Shown here piece after piece: positions 13,319 through 23,027 of a stretch of DNA of 64,000 nucleotides (its first letter is position 1; each line of letters begins with the position of its first letter). The notes beneath the pieces were generated by a model. The model had not been told where the DNA came from. It searched no databases and saw nothing but the letters and a program-made list of their open reading frames with translations. The DNA lies in the NCBI GenBank assembly GCA_016169945.1, contig JADLSH010000367.1, positions 1,736,001 to 1,800,000 on the forward strand, written 5' to 3'. The stretch comes from Trachythela sp. YZ-2020 (lineage: Eukaryota > Cnidaria > Anthozoa > Malacalcyonacea > Clavulariidae). Position numbers and translations under genes: made by a program.

Positions 13319-13520
13319 ATGGCAAATTTCCTGAAAACAACAGAGGGTTCGCGTTTGATAAATGTTCAATCCAAAGCACAGAAGTTTTTTGGTGTAAGCA
13401 AGACAAACATCAATTCACATTTTAGAGCTACAGCCAAGGCACAATACAAAGCAAATTATAAGCCAATCAGAGGAAATATAGCGACCGGAGCTGCAGCAGT
13501 CTTGGCAGTTGTAACTATAG
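13319..13520 (+). CDS. Unknown gene, candidate exon 1
   Basis: Open from an ATG at 13,319 to a good donor (ATAG|GTAGGT) at 13,520, encoding about 67 residues. The first 55 are basic and polar. The end is a short hydrophobic Gly/Ala/Val-rich stretch (IATGAAAVLAVVTI) that could be a membrane or pore-type segment. The exon ends in phase 1, which does not match the frame of the next clear exon, so one small exon may be missing or the gene may be damaged. The start may not be the true start, because an acceptor-like sequence precedes the ATG. I do not recognise the family. Confidence 0.45.
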
Positions 13521-14232
13521 GTAGGTTCCAATACGCCTTAGCTCGCTTTTTGGATCAAATTAAAATTTGATGTTCCGCAAAATGTCCATTAAATTCCGCT
13601 AAAAATTTTGCAAAAAATCCCACGATTCCTGGATATATTACAGGGATTTTGAAATCCCAAAATCCTGGTACGCTTTTTTCAGAGTAATACATCCCTCGTC
13701 CACAACATCATGACCTTCCAATTTGATTCTTTACGATCCTGTAAATCGTTATATATATATACTATCAGGTATACGGTATCTCTTCTATATTTAGCCCCCT
13801 GAGGGCTTATTTGTTTGCAGTGGTTCTTGACTGGGGGCGCTTATAATTAGGGGGGGGCTAAATAAATTCTCACGTTCGTGTTATGCAACTTCTTCTTAAG
13901 GAAATAATTTAGAGTTTTCACCCACAAGAGCAAAAAGTACTTAGGGAATGGTCTGCTGGTGCCGGGTAGTTGCACAGCCCATTCGAAGAACAGGCAGATG
14001 ATCTATATTTTGCACAATGAACTTGAAAAGAAAAAGGAAAGCTTAAACATATGAACTTTAACCACACCAGGAATTTTTACAAAAAATAAGATATATTATA
14101 TTCTGACTAAATTTCTTGACTAAATAAACGCAAGTAGTGTTCTTATTTTGCTATAGGTCTTTCTTGTGGTTTTAATTAATAGTCGGTTGGGGCTTATTCT
14201 TTTTCAGCGTCTCTGGACTGCGGGCTAAATAG

Positions 14233-14424
14233 GAGAAATTGGGTATTTATAGCAAATTGTATAATTTAGGTCTTGAGATTTACGCAGCAGTAATGAAAAT
14301 AAAAGCTTGTCAAAGTGTTCGTGATAATGCTCATGACGCAGTGAAGAACATGAGGAAGGCAAACCGTGATATGGATGATATGTTGGTAAATGTTAGAGAG
14401 TATCAGAGACGGGTGTCAGTTAAG
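14233..14424 (+). CDS. Unknown gene, candidate internal exon
   Basis: Open, strongly helical segment: about 60 residues with a charged heptad-like pattern (DNAHDAVKNMRKANRDMDDM) ending in a consensus donor (AAG|GTGAGT) at 14,424, phase 0. An in-frame TAG at 14,230 forces the acceptor to lie between about 14,233 and 14,253. The strong acceptor TTCTTTTTCAG at 14,207 is out of frame with it. The phase-0 donor fits the exon starting at 14,910 exactly, which is the best evidence that these two exons belong together. Confidence 0.55.
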
Positions 14425-14909
14425 GTGAGTTTTATTTTAACCATTATAACCTGTATTTTGTAACCGGTTACACGCATTCAAGCCTTACGCGCGTCGCGAA
14501 TAACAAAGTGTTTCCCATTCTTTCCCAGAAGTTTCGGCTGAAGGAAAAGTGAGCGCGCAGGGACGTACGGACTAGGGAAGGAATTACTCCCCGCCGGCCC
14601 ACTTCGCTCCTAGTGATAACTTCGTGTAATTAAAACTTCGTGTATGCTTTTAAACATATGCATGTAAACCTTAACAGGTACGTGACTCTGGGGAGGAAAG
14701 ACTTACGAAATATAATTAACGTTGTGAGATCTTTCGTTTTTGCTTTACTCATTTATTGAGTTGAGTTTTAGATTTGATTAAACTGTCCGCTAGTTATAGT
14801 TTTTCAATAGCCGCCCATCTAAAATGAATTCGGATTGTTTAACCAAGTTCCAGGTAAAAAATCGAAATTCTCGAAATAGCATTTACATTGTACCATTAAT
14901 ATTTTCAAG

Positions 14910-15644
14910 GGATGGAACAAGATTAGAACTGAACTAACTAAGAATGACCTCGCCGAAATCTTAAAACAACTCCGCACATTGGCACTCGGAGCTGCCACCC
15001 AGTCGCAGGCTATGAAAGATGCCGTCACTGCAATTGACAATTTTCTAAGCAAAATAAGATACGCTAATTATCAGGCAACGTTTTATCTCCAACGCACCTT
15101 GATAAAAGGCTTAGCTGGGCTTAAATATTTGTTCGAATGTTACCGTAATGCTATACAAGCGACATCGTACATGATAAAGCATTGTAAGAATGGTGATGGT
15201 CAATTCTCGGAACTCTGGGATCGAACTAACAAGCATTATCACCTGAATTCCTGGAGCTGTCAAGATAAATCAGGTGTTCCTTATACAACGCAATCGAAAA
15301 TGGAAGAGACGATCAAGACTCAAGCGAAAACCGATAACTTCAACCCAGATTGTATACGAAACAGCAAAGATGTCCGGTATTTAGTCTGTGCAAGGAAATA
15401 TAGAGGCCACATTGCGATTGATATTGCAATTGAATTCGATTTAACGGTAAAGCAAGTGGAAATAATGATGCCGGATTGCTCTCCTGAACCACTGACACCG
15501 CATAAGGTCAATTCAATTGGTCGATTACACAAAGATGGCGTGGAAATGAACGACATCGTTGCTTTCATGAAGATGGAGTTCACCAAAGTCGCTGGCGTGA
15601 TCATCCAGAATTGTACCCATACCAAAGGACTCTTTGGTATTTAG
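14910..15644 (+). CDS. Unknown gene, candidate last exon (helical protein)
   Basis: Begins after a consensus acceptor (TATTTTCAAG) and stays open for 244 codons to a TAG stop at 15,642-15,644. The first half is helical (ELTKNDLAEILKQLRTLALG, then several amphipathic helices with YLQRTLIKGLAGLKYLF). The C-terminal part appears to hold two short similar helix-turn-helix-like units, around RYLVCARKYRGHIAIDIAIE and NSIGRLHKDGVEMNDIVAFM, each ending in a Cys. No catalytic motif is visible. I do not recognise the family. A long helical, alpha-pore-forming-like or scaffold role is only a guess from composition. An internal methionine at 14,979 could be an alternative start. Confidence 0.65.
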   Translation, partial: GWNKIRTELTKNDLAEILKQLRTLALGAATQSQAMKDAVTAIDNFLSKIRYANYQATFYLQRTLIKGLAGLKYLFECYRNAIQATSYMIKHCKNGDGQFSELWDRTNKHYHLNSWSCQDKSGVPYTTQSKMEETIKTQAKTDNFNPDCIRNSKDVRYLVCARKYRGHIAIDIAIEFDLTVKQVEIMMPDCSPEPLTPHKVNSIGRLHKDGVEMNDIVAFMKMEFTKVAGVIIQNCTHTKGLFGI

Positions 15645-16500
15645 TAATTGTTTTCGTAAGTGGGATATAAGCACCATTTATACATTTTTTGTTATTTTCT
15701 TTGTTGTTTCTTATACCTGTCAGTTTCTTAATTATACGTGTATAAGTATAAAAATCATACACATGATGTATAATTATGTAACTCTTCTATACAATCATGT
15801 TTTTGAAATATATCTCAACATACACTGCCGAAACTATTATATTACTGCCGTATGCTTTGATCGGAGTCTGTTAATTATTCGTCTTTTAGTTGTACATGTA
15901 AGCTGATTTTTACTTTTGAGACAATAGTCAAACACATTTCTTGCCTTCTAAAATGACTCTGAAAACGATTGGGGGCAGCTGCCGCCTCTGCCCTACCCCC
16001 TTTGTTTTGTTCAAGTTTGTGCTGAACTATTATTACCCGATGAGAACATGGGTGAATATATGTTTAGTTGTGGTTAGTTTTGCCTTTTGGATAATGTAAT
16101 ACGGGTGAACTGTTGACATTGTCGTTTTGTATTTTCTGATTATACTATTTGTTTTACACAGAGGACAAAATATACAAATATATCAAATGACAGTTCTGTT
16201 GTTGTGATATGTCAAACACAAATATATAATTAAACATGTTGAACAGTGGAATACTTTGATACGCAGTTTAGATCTGACCATTCATTTAAGTATCAGTTAG
16301 ATATTATGATCAACTGCAATTTTATCTCGACTCAGAACGCGTCATTAAATGCACAGTCAAAACTACGAACTGGCTTATTCATTCCTGCGTCTACACACAT
16401 GCTATTCAGCATTTACGGAGAAGAGAGCGACCGCATGCCACCTTTAAGAAGATGAATTGCGTTGTTGAGGTTTCTATCCTTACCTCAACCTTACGCGCTC
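15645..16500 (+). other. Probable 3' flank, no gene seen
   Basis: AT-rich sequence following the stop at 15,644. Frames at 15,634-15,906 and 16,246-16,455 are short and without domains. No clear AATAAA was found close to the stop. Confidence 0.35.
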
Positions 16501-16504
16501 AGCA

Positions 16505-16826
16505 TTTACTTATCCAGTATCCATTTATCCCGCTATCCGTTTATCCAGTATCCGTTTATCCGGTATCCGTTTATCCGGTATCTGTTTATCCGGTATCTGA
16601 TCATCCGGTATCCATTTATCCGGTATCCGTTTATCCGGTATCCGTTTATCCGGTATCCGTTTATCCGTTTATTCGGTATCCGTTTATCCGGTATCCGTTT
16701 ATCCGGTATCCGTTTATCCGGTGTCCGTTTATCCGGTATTTGTTTATCCGGTATCCGTTTATCCGGTATCCGTTTATCCGGTATCCGTTTATCCGGTATC
16801 AGTTTATCCGGTATCCGTTTATCCAA
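16505..16826. repeat. 15-bp minisatellite
   Basis: About 20 head-to-tail copies of a 15-bp unit, CGGTATCCGTTTATC, with a few substitutions (TCTG, CAG, TTTG variants) and one shortened copy near 16,660. Because the period is a multiple of three, all frames stay open on both strands, giving apparent proteins of PVSVY, IRYPF or DKRIP repeats. These are artefacts of the repeat. Confidence 0.95.
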
Positions 16827-16957
16827 GTCTGTATATAGCAATGGCATATTTTTTAAACTCCATCAAATCACCGTACATGTCTATTTGTTCGCACGTCTGT
16901 CTGATATATAGGGGAAAAAGGCTTTTGTGCATACGCGCTTAACTTTTGCGTATGCAT

Positions 16958-17295
16958 TAGCCTTCTCCACAGGCAACTCTGTGGCTTCCAAGACGGCGAA
17001 AGTCGTATAAACATAAAGTAATAAACAACGCATGAACGCAATATTATTTATATTATCATTTATCAGAGAATTGGGTGATAACAGGGGATAGTAAAGGGAT
17101 TTGGAGTTGGTGAGGGGGGTGATGGGGGATTTTGTAGGATAAAATTTGAACGAGGAAATTCTGCTCGGCCACTGGCTCGGCCAAAAGTTTGTTTTGAAGT
17201 TTTGACCCGAATATAATAAAGAAATATTGCGTTCATGCGTTGTTTATTACTTTTCGCCATCTTGGAAGCCACAGAGTTGCCTGCGGAGGATGCTA
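16958..17295. mobile_element. MITE with ~80-bp TIRs and 9-bp target duplication
   Basis: Terminal inverted repeats: the left end starts TAGCCTTCTCCACAGGCAAC and the right end, reverse-complemented, starts TAGCATCCTCCGCAGGCAAC. They continue as CTCTGTGGCTTCCAAGAYGG on both sides and resume further in with AACAACGCATGAACGCAATA. The element is flanked by a perfect 9-bp direct repeat, CGTATGCAT (16,949-16,957 and 17,296-17,304). A 9-bp duplication with long TIRs fits a Mutator-like (MULE) non-autonomous element. It carries no coding capacity. Confidence 0.88.
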
Positions 17296-17304
17296 CGTAT
17301 GCAT

Positions 17305-17880
17305 AACAGTTTGTTTATCTTTCGCGTTTTATCTCAGTCCTTTAAGATTCTCACGTAATGAATACCTCGCATGACCTGAGTCTCATTCTTACGAAAATCA
17401 AATAACTATTGAGATTGACGTCAATATTCTCGCTGGCTGTTTACTCTTTCGAGAACAGTCGTAGGCACAGCCTTGACGAAGAGATATAATTAGAAGAAGG
17501 AAGAACCACGAAGCTTTGACATCCAGCCCAGACATTCAACTTCAGCCCCTGTATATGGACGAGTCTGCCCTATGGTCTGCCTTGTCCCCACTAGTGGCTC
17601 ATGCCTAATTTTACTGTACAATAATAATCAATTTATGCAGTGATAACATTTGTTGTGATAAATTCTTAACCCACTAAAAGTTTCGAAATTAATTTACAAC
17701 ACAATTACCAAAAGTGAATATTTTGGATATACGTTTTATAAATTCTGTATAGTATTTTGGTTTGACACTTTTCCTTATCAGTCAGTTATTCATTTGTAGA
17801 CAATATGAAGTAAAAATATATCTAGGGTGCCTGCAAGGTAGGGAATGCTGCAGGTGCTTTTATTATTCTATAGCTTCTTG
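17305..17880. other. Spacer, nothing recognised
   Basis: No supported frame or repeat between the MITE and the kelch pseudogene. Confidence 0.45.
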
Positions 17881-19000
17881 AAACATGACATTTATGCAAC
17901 ACAAAACCACTAGTACTCCATCAAGAGCGTCCTCAACCGGTATTTCATTCGCACCACCAATTATTACAAGTGTGTTTCCCTGATATAAAGCGGCACAGCC
18001 AACTCGCGTTGTTTTCATTATACTCGATAATCTCATTTCTGGCGTTTCCTTTGCCGTCCGCCCCTCCGATCAACAGCATGGTGTCATCTCGACGAACAGT
18101 CGCTATATGCGAGCAATGAGATGGCAGTGGTGGAATTCCAACACATCCATTTCTTGTTATGTACTTATGTCGAATATTTCCACATCAATTTTCGCTACCA
18201 GTCCACCGGCGATTCAGTAAAACTTTATCATCGATTAGGTGGAACAAGAAGCAGCTCGTATATCGTATCCAAAATCACATTTCCCTACGTTTCACAACCA
18301 ATAATCAGCAAACGATTACCAAGATTGACAGAAAACTCCTTCCATTCTGGAGGATTATCATTCAGATCCAATATTTCAATGCTATCTGTAGAATCATTTA
18401 AATGGGCACCGGAAGAACCGCCACAAACCAATATCTGTTTTTAGCTGTTTTCAACTCAGCTAGTGGTGTCCAGGTTTGGTTGAACAAGTTAAATTGCTCG
18501 ACGGAAGAAAGCACTTCCTTTTTGTCGGGATCCATACGTCCGATCACAACAATATCACAACTGATGAAGTTAATCACGTTGCTTACATTTCGGCACGACT
18601 TTTCGAGATTTTCCATAGCGATCGTCATTCTCGCCATTTTTTGTCTGCCTTCTCTCATTTCGTTCGTCATTTCATGTTGCGTGGCTTTCATTTCTGCCAG
18701 ATCTTTCTTCACTTCGTCCATTTCTGGTCGTAATACACAACCGTGTGCCCCATATTTATTATGAGTCATCTTCTCCCCACAGTCGTCACAGGTCGTTGTC
18801 TTGAGCCAACATAACTCGCGCTCGTGTTGCTTTACATCGCGTTTACTGACCACTTCATCACAGCCGTCGTTGGAACTAGGGACAGGCATGAAATCACAGT
18901 CCTGAACATGTGCCTGTAATGCTTCGAGTTCTAGAACTACATCACAGCCTCTCTCTCTGCGTGATACTGAGTAACTAATCTTCAAACGAAATCTGCGATA
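17880..19000 (-). pseudogene. TRAF zinc finger / coiled coil / kelch pseudogene
   Basis: Minus strand. The frame from 18,985 encodes a TRAF-type zinc finger region (RERGCDVVLELEALQAHVQD followed by spaced Cys/His including CDDCGEKMTHNKYGAHGC), then a coiled coil (about residues 85-130), then the start of kelch repeats (SSVEQFNLFNQTWTPLAELK). The frame breaks near 18,440, and kelch sequence continues in other frames: LVCGGSSGAHLNDSTDSIEI, then DDTMLLIGGADGKGNARNEI near 18,040, then LVVRMKYRL-type debris near 17,960. Several stops and frameshifts show it is dead. Such proteins are usually RING/TRAF-like ubiquitin-pathway adaptors, but no RING was found upstream. There are no introns in the visible part, so a retrocopy is possible. 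Confidence 0.75.
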
Positions 19001-19201
19001 ATTCTTGGTGCTTTACGCAGTGTCTACGCCACCCGTGCTTCCCGGATTGTTTGTTGTCGTGGCTTTTATCAGAACTATACCTGAGAAAGATTAAAAACAT
19101 TCAGTTAAGTTACGAGAAAAAGTATTCGTCGGGAGGCTAGAGAATAACATTCTGACAAAACGCATTTTCTAGAGACGTCCCTGTGTTTTAATCTTTTTCA
19201 G

Positions 19202-19322
19202 GTAGTTCAGATCCAAACCATTCACCTACTTAATGTAGAATACTACCCGGCTACACTGGACCCAACGACAGATGACTATTTGCACTATTTATTGAATATC
19301 TCAATTGCATATGGAAGCGATA
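19202..19322 (+). CDS. Orphan exon-like segment
   Basis: A 121-bp open segment bounded by a consensus acceptor (AATCTTTTTCAG) and a perfect donor (ATA|GTAAGT). It encodes about 40 residues (IQTIHLLNVEYYPATLDPTT...). No domain is recognised. It sits just before the BTB pseudogene on the same strand and could be its former upstream exon, but the frames cannot be linked with certainty. Confidence 0.35.
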
Positions 19323-19439
19323 GTAAGTTACCACATCCGGTTCTGTTCTTGAAATTAAAACGAATTTGCAATTCTAAGTTTTGAACTGTTCACAACTGAG
19401 TTTATATTGTAAGGTGGCCAGTTCTGACAGGGAGAAGCA

Positions 19440-19863
19440 CTTTGCGAGCTTAAACGTACACAGCCTTACAAGATCAATTTGGCCTTACAATAGAAGGATC
19501 GCTTCTCGCCTCTATGTTCAGTGGAAGATGGGAAGACAGGTTGTGTAAGGATAAGGAAATTACTTTTTTGATTTTGACCCGGCTTGTTTCAAACCCATAT
19601 TGAGTTACCTTCGAGCGAAGAAGATTGAGACGCCACAAAGTAAAGCGAAAAAACCAAAACCACCAGAGGACGAGACAAGCAATTATTCGAATCTGGTGAA
19701 TTACTTGGGCTTACTAAATGAGCTGGAAATCGATACTCCTCAACCATTTTATCAAGCGCTGCCCATGCAACCCATTCAACCCATTGAAGTGGTCTTTAAT
19801 TCACCGATGAGGGCCTATGCACAGCAATACAATACAATAACTAGTTACATAAACAATAACTAG
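19440..19863 (+). pseudogene. KCTD-type BTB domain pseudogene
   Basis: The plus strand encodes a T1/KCTD-like BTB signature in two frames. The first has DQFGLTIEGSLLASMFSGRW then EDRLCKD (19,470-19,540). After a frameshift near 19,545 comes NYFFDFDPACFKPILSYLRA with KKIETP, a Lys/Pro-rich linker, and a C-terminus ending in a stop at 19,861-19,863. The MFSGRWE and YFFDFDP blocks are the hallmark of this BTB subfamily, usually cullin-3 adaptors or channel T1-like domains. The frameshift in the middle of the domain indicates a pseudogene unless it is a sequencing error. The final open part begins near 19,560. Confidence 0.68.
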
Positions 19864-19869
19864 TGACGT

Positions 19870-20810
19870 AATGAATCTACTCCAATCTCCAGAGAGTTGT
19901 GGCTTACGAACGTAAATGGGGGGAGGGGGGAGGGGGGAGGAAGGGATCATAAAAGAAAAATAGATCGGGTTGGCAGCAAAAGAAAACAACGCACACGTAA
20001 AAACGCACAAATTATAACAAACCTGCAGGAGACTTGTACCAATGCTCATACGTATTATATAAGATATTTTCATTTATTTTGATCATAAATGCACAGGATT
20101 TCAGTAACTCTAACCGCTAATAGTTTTGATTATATTGGACTTGTAAATATTCAGGATATATAATATATAATTAAAGATTGGTATAAATTACTACATAGAA
20201 TATTCCAGATTGTTAGAATTTAATAAATTATTACCAGCATTTTTAAATCCAATACGGTTTCCTTCAGTTAATTCTCCATGGAGCCCTAGCCATTTTTACA
20301 ATTTCTTGGAAAGCATTTCTTTTCAACACCTGAACATTGATTACATAGTAAAGCTCGATTAGATCCTCGAGTTTCCAATTTTGCAACTTTTCTTTGAATT
20401 TCTGTTCTATTTATATACCGCACAAGTGTGCTTTCAAAAATTGTTACATGAAGTTTTAAACCACGTGATGCCACGGAAACGCTGTCATTCAAAAGCCACT
20501 TTGAATGATGACGACAAAAAAACAAAATTTCTGTAACCAGAATTTCGCTGACACGTGAATGATAAAGTACGTTTTATTCTATTTTGTGTTATTTAACGAA
20601 GCAGTACATTTTTAAGTATTTGTTCTTTTAGCTCTAGCTTAAGCGATAACAAGAAAATGTTCTTTTCCGAAATCTATATAATTTGCATCACACACATGCT
20701 ACTTATGACAGTTATTTAGGTATATCATGCATAGCTATAGATCACTGTACAAACATAAAACGTTTTCTTAAATAAAGGTGATACTTCTACAACGTGCGGT
20801 GCCAGTGTGG
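19870..20810. other. Spacer with a G-rich run
   Basis: A (GGGGGGA)n low-complexity run lies at 19,918-19,940. A minus-strand frame at 20,525-20,286 has Cys-rich text (CNQCSGVEKKCFPRNC) but no recognised domain and I do not call it. The rest is AT-rich. Confidence 0.4.
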
Positions 20811-20814
20811 TTAG

Positions 20815-21005
20815 AGTGTAGCAAATATTCGGCGGTTGATTGTTGTGTAAAACTACCTGAAAAATACAATAAGAACTTCGACGTTTCGAGCAAAGGCCCT
20901 TCGTCATCACTAACGTCCAGACGAAGGGCCTTCGCTCGAAACGTCGAAGTTCTTATTGCATTTTTCAGGTAGTTTTACACAACAGTCAACCGCTGATACT
21001 TCTAC
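20815..21005. mobile_element. Penelope-like element termini, inverted pair
   Basis: Two copies of a PLE end face each other. The left arm (20,830-20,912) reads CGGTTGATTGTTGTGTAAAA...ACTTCGACGTTTCGAGC, and the right arm (20,918-20,998) is its reverse complement with a few changes. The centre is at about 20,915. The sequence matches the ends of the larger PLE palindrome at 23,028-24,480. No coding part is left between the arms. Confidence 0.75.
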
Positions 21006-21268
21006 ATCTTACCACAGCAACAGGGCCACTTGGATGAGACGTGATTTGGGGAAACAATTCACATCAAATTTTCTTGCCAAACAAAGTTGTGTTCTCCAGT
21101 TTACCTGCTTCAGAGTAGGAAAGAAGGAAATAGGAATTTTCTTCTTCAATATAGATCAAGACAAGACATGACATGGTGAAATGCGGCCACAATGATATTG
21201 TGACCTTCTGGTACCGTTATTCTTGACGGCTTTAAGAAATTGTTCTCAGCCTTATATGCCGAGAAATA

Positions 21269-21404
21269 ATGAACATAATTTATCGTTGCCAAAGCCTAAA
21301 ACAGATTAATCTTAAAAAAGGTTTTCAATATGATGTAGCTAAGTTATGGAATAAAGTGGAAATTGATATAAGAAACTGGAAAAGTATTGATACATTTAAA
21401 AAGA
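21269..21404 (+). mobile_element. LINE 3'-terminal coding fragment
   Basis: The plus-strand frame contains KKGFQYDVAKLWNKVEIDIR and a following Lys-rich end (SIDTFKKKLY). This is the typical C-terminal end of a LINE polyprotein. It is directly followed by the pentanucleotide microsatellite, which is the expected simple-repeat tail of a CR1-like or related LINE. Confidence 0.65.
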
Positions 21405-21620
21405 AACTGTACTGTACTGTACTGTACTGTACTGTACTGTGCTGTGCTGTGCTGTGCTGTGCTGTACTGTGCTGTACTGTGCTGTGCTGTGCTGTGCTGT
21501 GCTGTGCTGTGCTCAGTGTGCTGTGTAATACTATACCGTGTACTGTACTGTGCTGTACTATGTAATACTATACCGTGTACTGTACTATGTAATACCGTGT
21601 ACTGTACTATATAATACCGA
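21405..21620. repeat. TACTG/TGCTG pentanucleotide microsatellite
   Basis: About 30 tandem copies of TACTG changing to TGCTG, followed by a higher-order repeat containing AATACTATACCGTGTACTGT. It lies at the LINE 3' end and probably grew from its tail. The Cys/Leu/Tyr-rich and Ser/Thr/His-rich frames across it are artefacts. Confidence 0.93.
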
Positions 21621-21629
21621 TGAAGAAAA

Positions 21630-22290
21630 ATCACGAAATTGAAAATCGGGAAAATTATGTAACGTCAGTTTGGTAGATGGAAACAAGTGAAAATCTGACA
21701 TCACAGTCATCAGGCTGCATACGTGAACAAGGTCAGAGGACTATTAACGACTTCATCAATCATCACGCTTGAAACATCCCAAATAATTATATACGCTATC
21801 CTTTCAATTATTATATGAGTACTAAGATTTCCGTGCAGGAATAAAGTCGTATTGATTGGCCATAAAGACATTATACGGTTGTAAAAAATTATAATATGTT
21901 TAACTTATGTGTATTCTATACTAGAAATCACAATATGTATGACAAGAGCTAAAAGTTTACCAAATGTTTTTGCAAACATTGGTTGGCTCAGCTTTTAAAC
22001 CTATTAACTTCAAGTCAAATAACCAGTAAAATGAAAATATAGACAAGAAATTCACCTTTAAAGATATGGCATGGAGTAACTGGTAAACATTTATACTGTA
22101 AACATTTGTCACTATGAAGTAATCTCTATTTATCCATAGCTAAGGTTAGTGAGCTTGAATAGTGAACCGTTACAGAATAAAACATGCCCGGGCAATTTTT
22201 TCAAATTACAAAAAATAGCAACTCTGCGCTCGGTCTGATTTCCTATAGTGATCTCATTTTTGGTTAACATTGAGTTGAGGTCATTGTTGC
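21630..22290. other. 3' flank of the MACPF gene; one shared motif
   Basis: AT-rich. A stretch near 22,050-22,085 (ATGGCATGGAGTAACTGGTAA) recurs at 24,963-24,985, showing a dispersed repeat, otherwise unidentified. No gene is seen. Confidence 0.4.
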
Positions 22291-22292
22291 TG

Positions 22293-22589
22293 TTACCCTC
22301 GCAGGGGGACGTTATCCTTCCATTTGAAGCAAACCTCGGTGAAAAACAGTACATGCCCTCCTGATATCGCTTCGAATGTCATTGGGGTGTCTTCTGGAGC
22401 CTCCCAACCCATCAACGAGTAGCCGCCGCCCAGAATATGCCACCAATATACTATTTTGCAAATGCGGTACTCCGGATTCTCCATGATGAACTCCATGGCT
22501 TGGTCGTAGGCGTCTTCCTGTTTCAACCAATCCTTCTCGATCTTAAGCTTTCCGTTAACGGGCCGGTAGCTTTTGCCACTTCGATAAGA
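22293..22589 (-). CDS. MACPF gene, candidate last exon
   Basis: On the minus strand a consensus acceptor (GATTTTTTAG) ends at 22,590 and the exon is open for 98 codons to a TAA at 22,295-22,293. It is rich in aromatic residues and contains KIVYWWHILGGGYSLMGWEA. The exon begins in phase 0, matching the phase-0 donor of the MACPF exon at 25,116, so it is best read as the C-terminal exon of that gene. I do not recognise a named domain in it. The intron would be about 2.5 kb and contains the PLE palindrome. Confidence 0.6.
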   Translation of the reverse strand, partial: SYRSGKSYRPVNGKLKIEKDWLKQEDAYDQAMEFIMENPEYRICKIVYWWHILGGGYSLMGWEAPEDTPMTFEAISGGHVLFFTEVCFKWKDNVPLRG

Positions 22590-23027
22590 CTAAAAAATCA
22601 AATTTTAGTTTTAAAGGGCTATGAATTTGAAAGAACTCTTGAAACGGTAAACAAGTGCCAGTTTTTGAAACTTTTTTGCACTTTTGTTCCCTTTAATAAA
22701 TAGATATTTTGATTTGTTTCACAAGTAAATAAGATTGTGGCTATTAATTTGTTTTCCGGACGGAAATTCGGACGGACCTTATTATTATCGCGTTACACTT
22801 TCTTTGAGAATTTTGAGCTGGGTTCTAATCTTTATTTGATAGCCTATGTATAGTAATATTTACAGTTTACTGTTTACGAACCTAAAAATCGCGAACCTAA
22901 AAATCACGGCCCTAAAAATTACAAACCTAAAAATCACGAACCTGAAAATCAAGAACCGAAAAATACAAAAGTGAAAAACGTATTTAGCTGTCGCGTCTGG
23001 GTTTCCGCACCTTTGTTTCTCTAATAT

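Noticed and set aside
16505..16826. Repetitive protein genes or CRISPR-like array
   Set aside because: It is a continuous 15-bp minisatellite without unique spacers, and all frames stay open only because 15 is a multiple of three.
20286..20525. Cys-rich 79-residue frame as a zinc-finger exon
   Set aside because: Cys spacing does not match a known finger and there is no splice support.
21405..21620. Cys-rich or His/Ser-rich small proteins
   Set aside because: Frames follow a pentanucleotide microsatellite.
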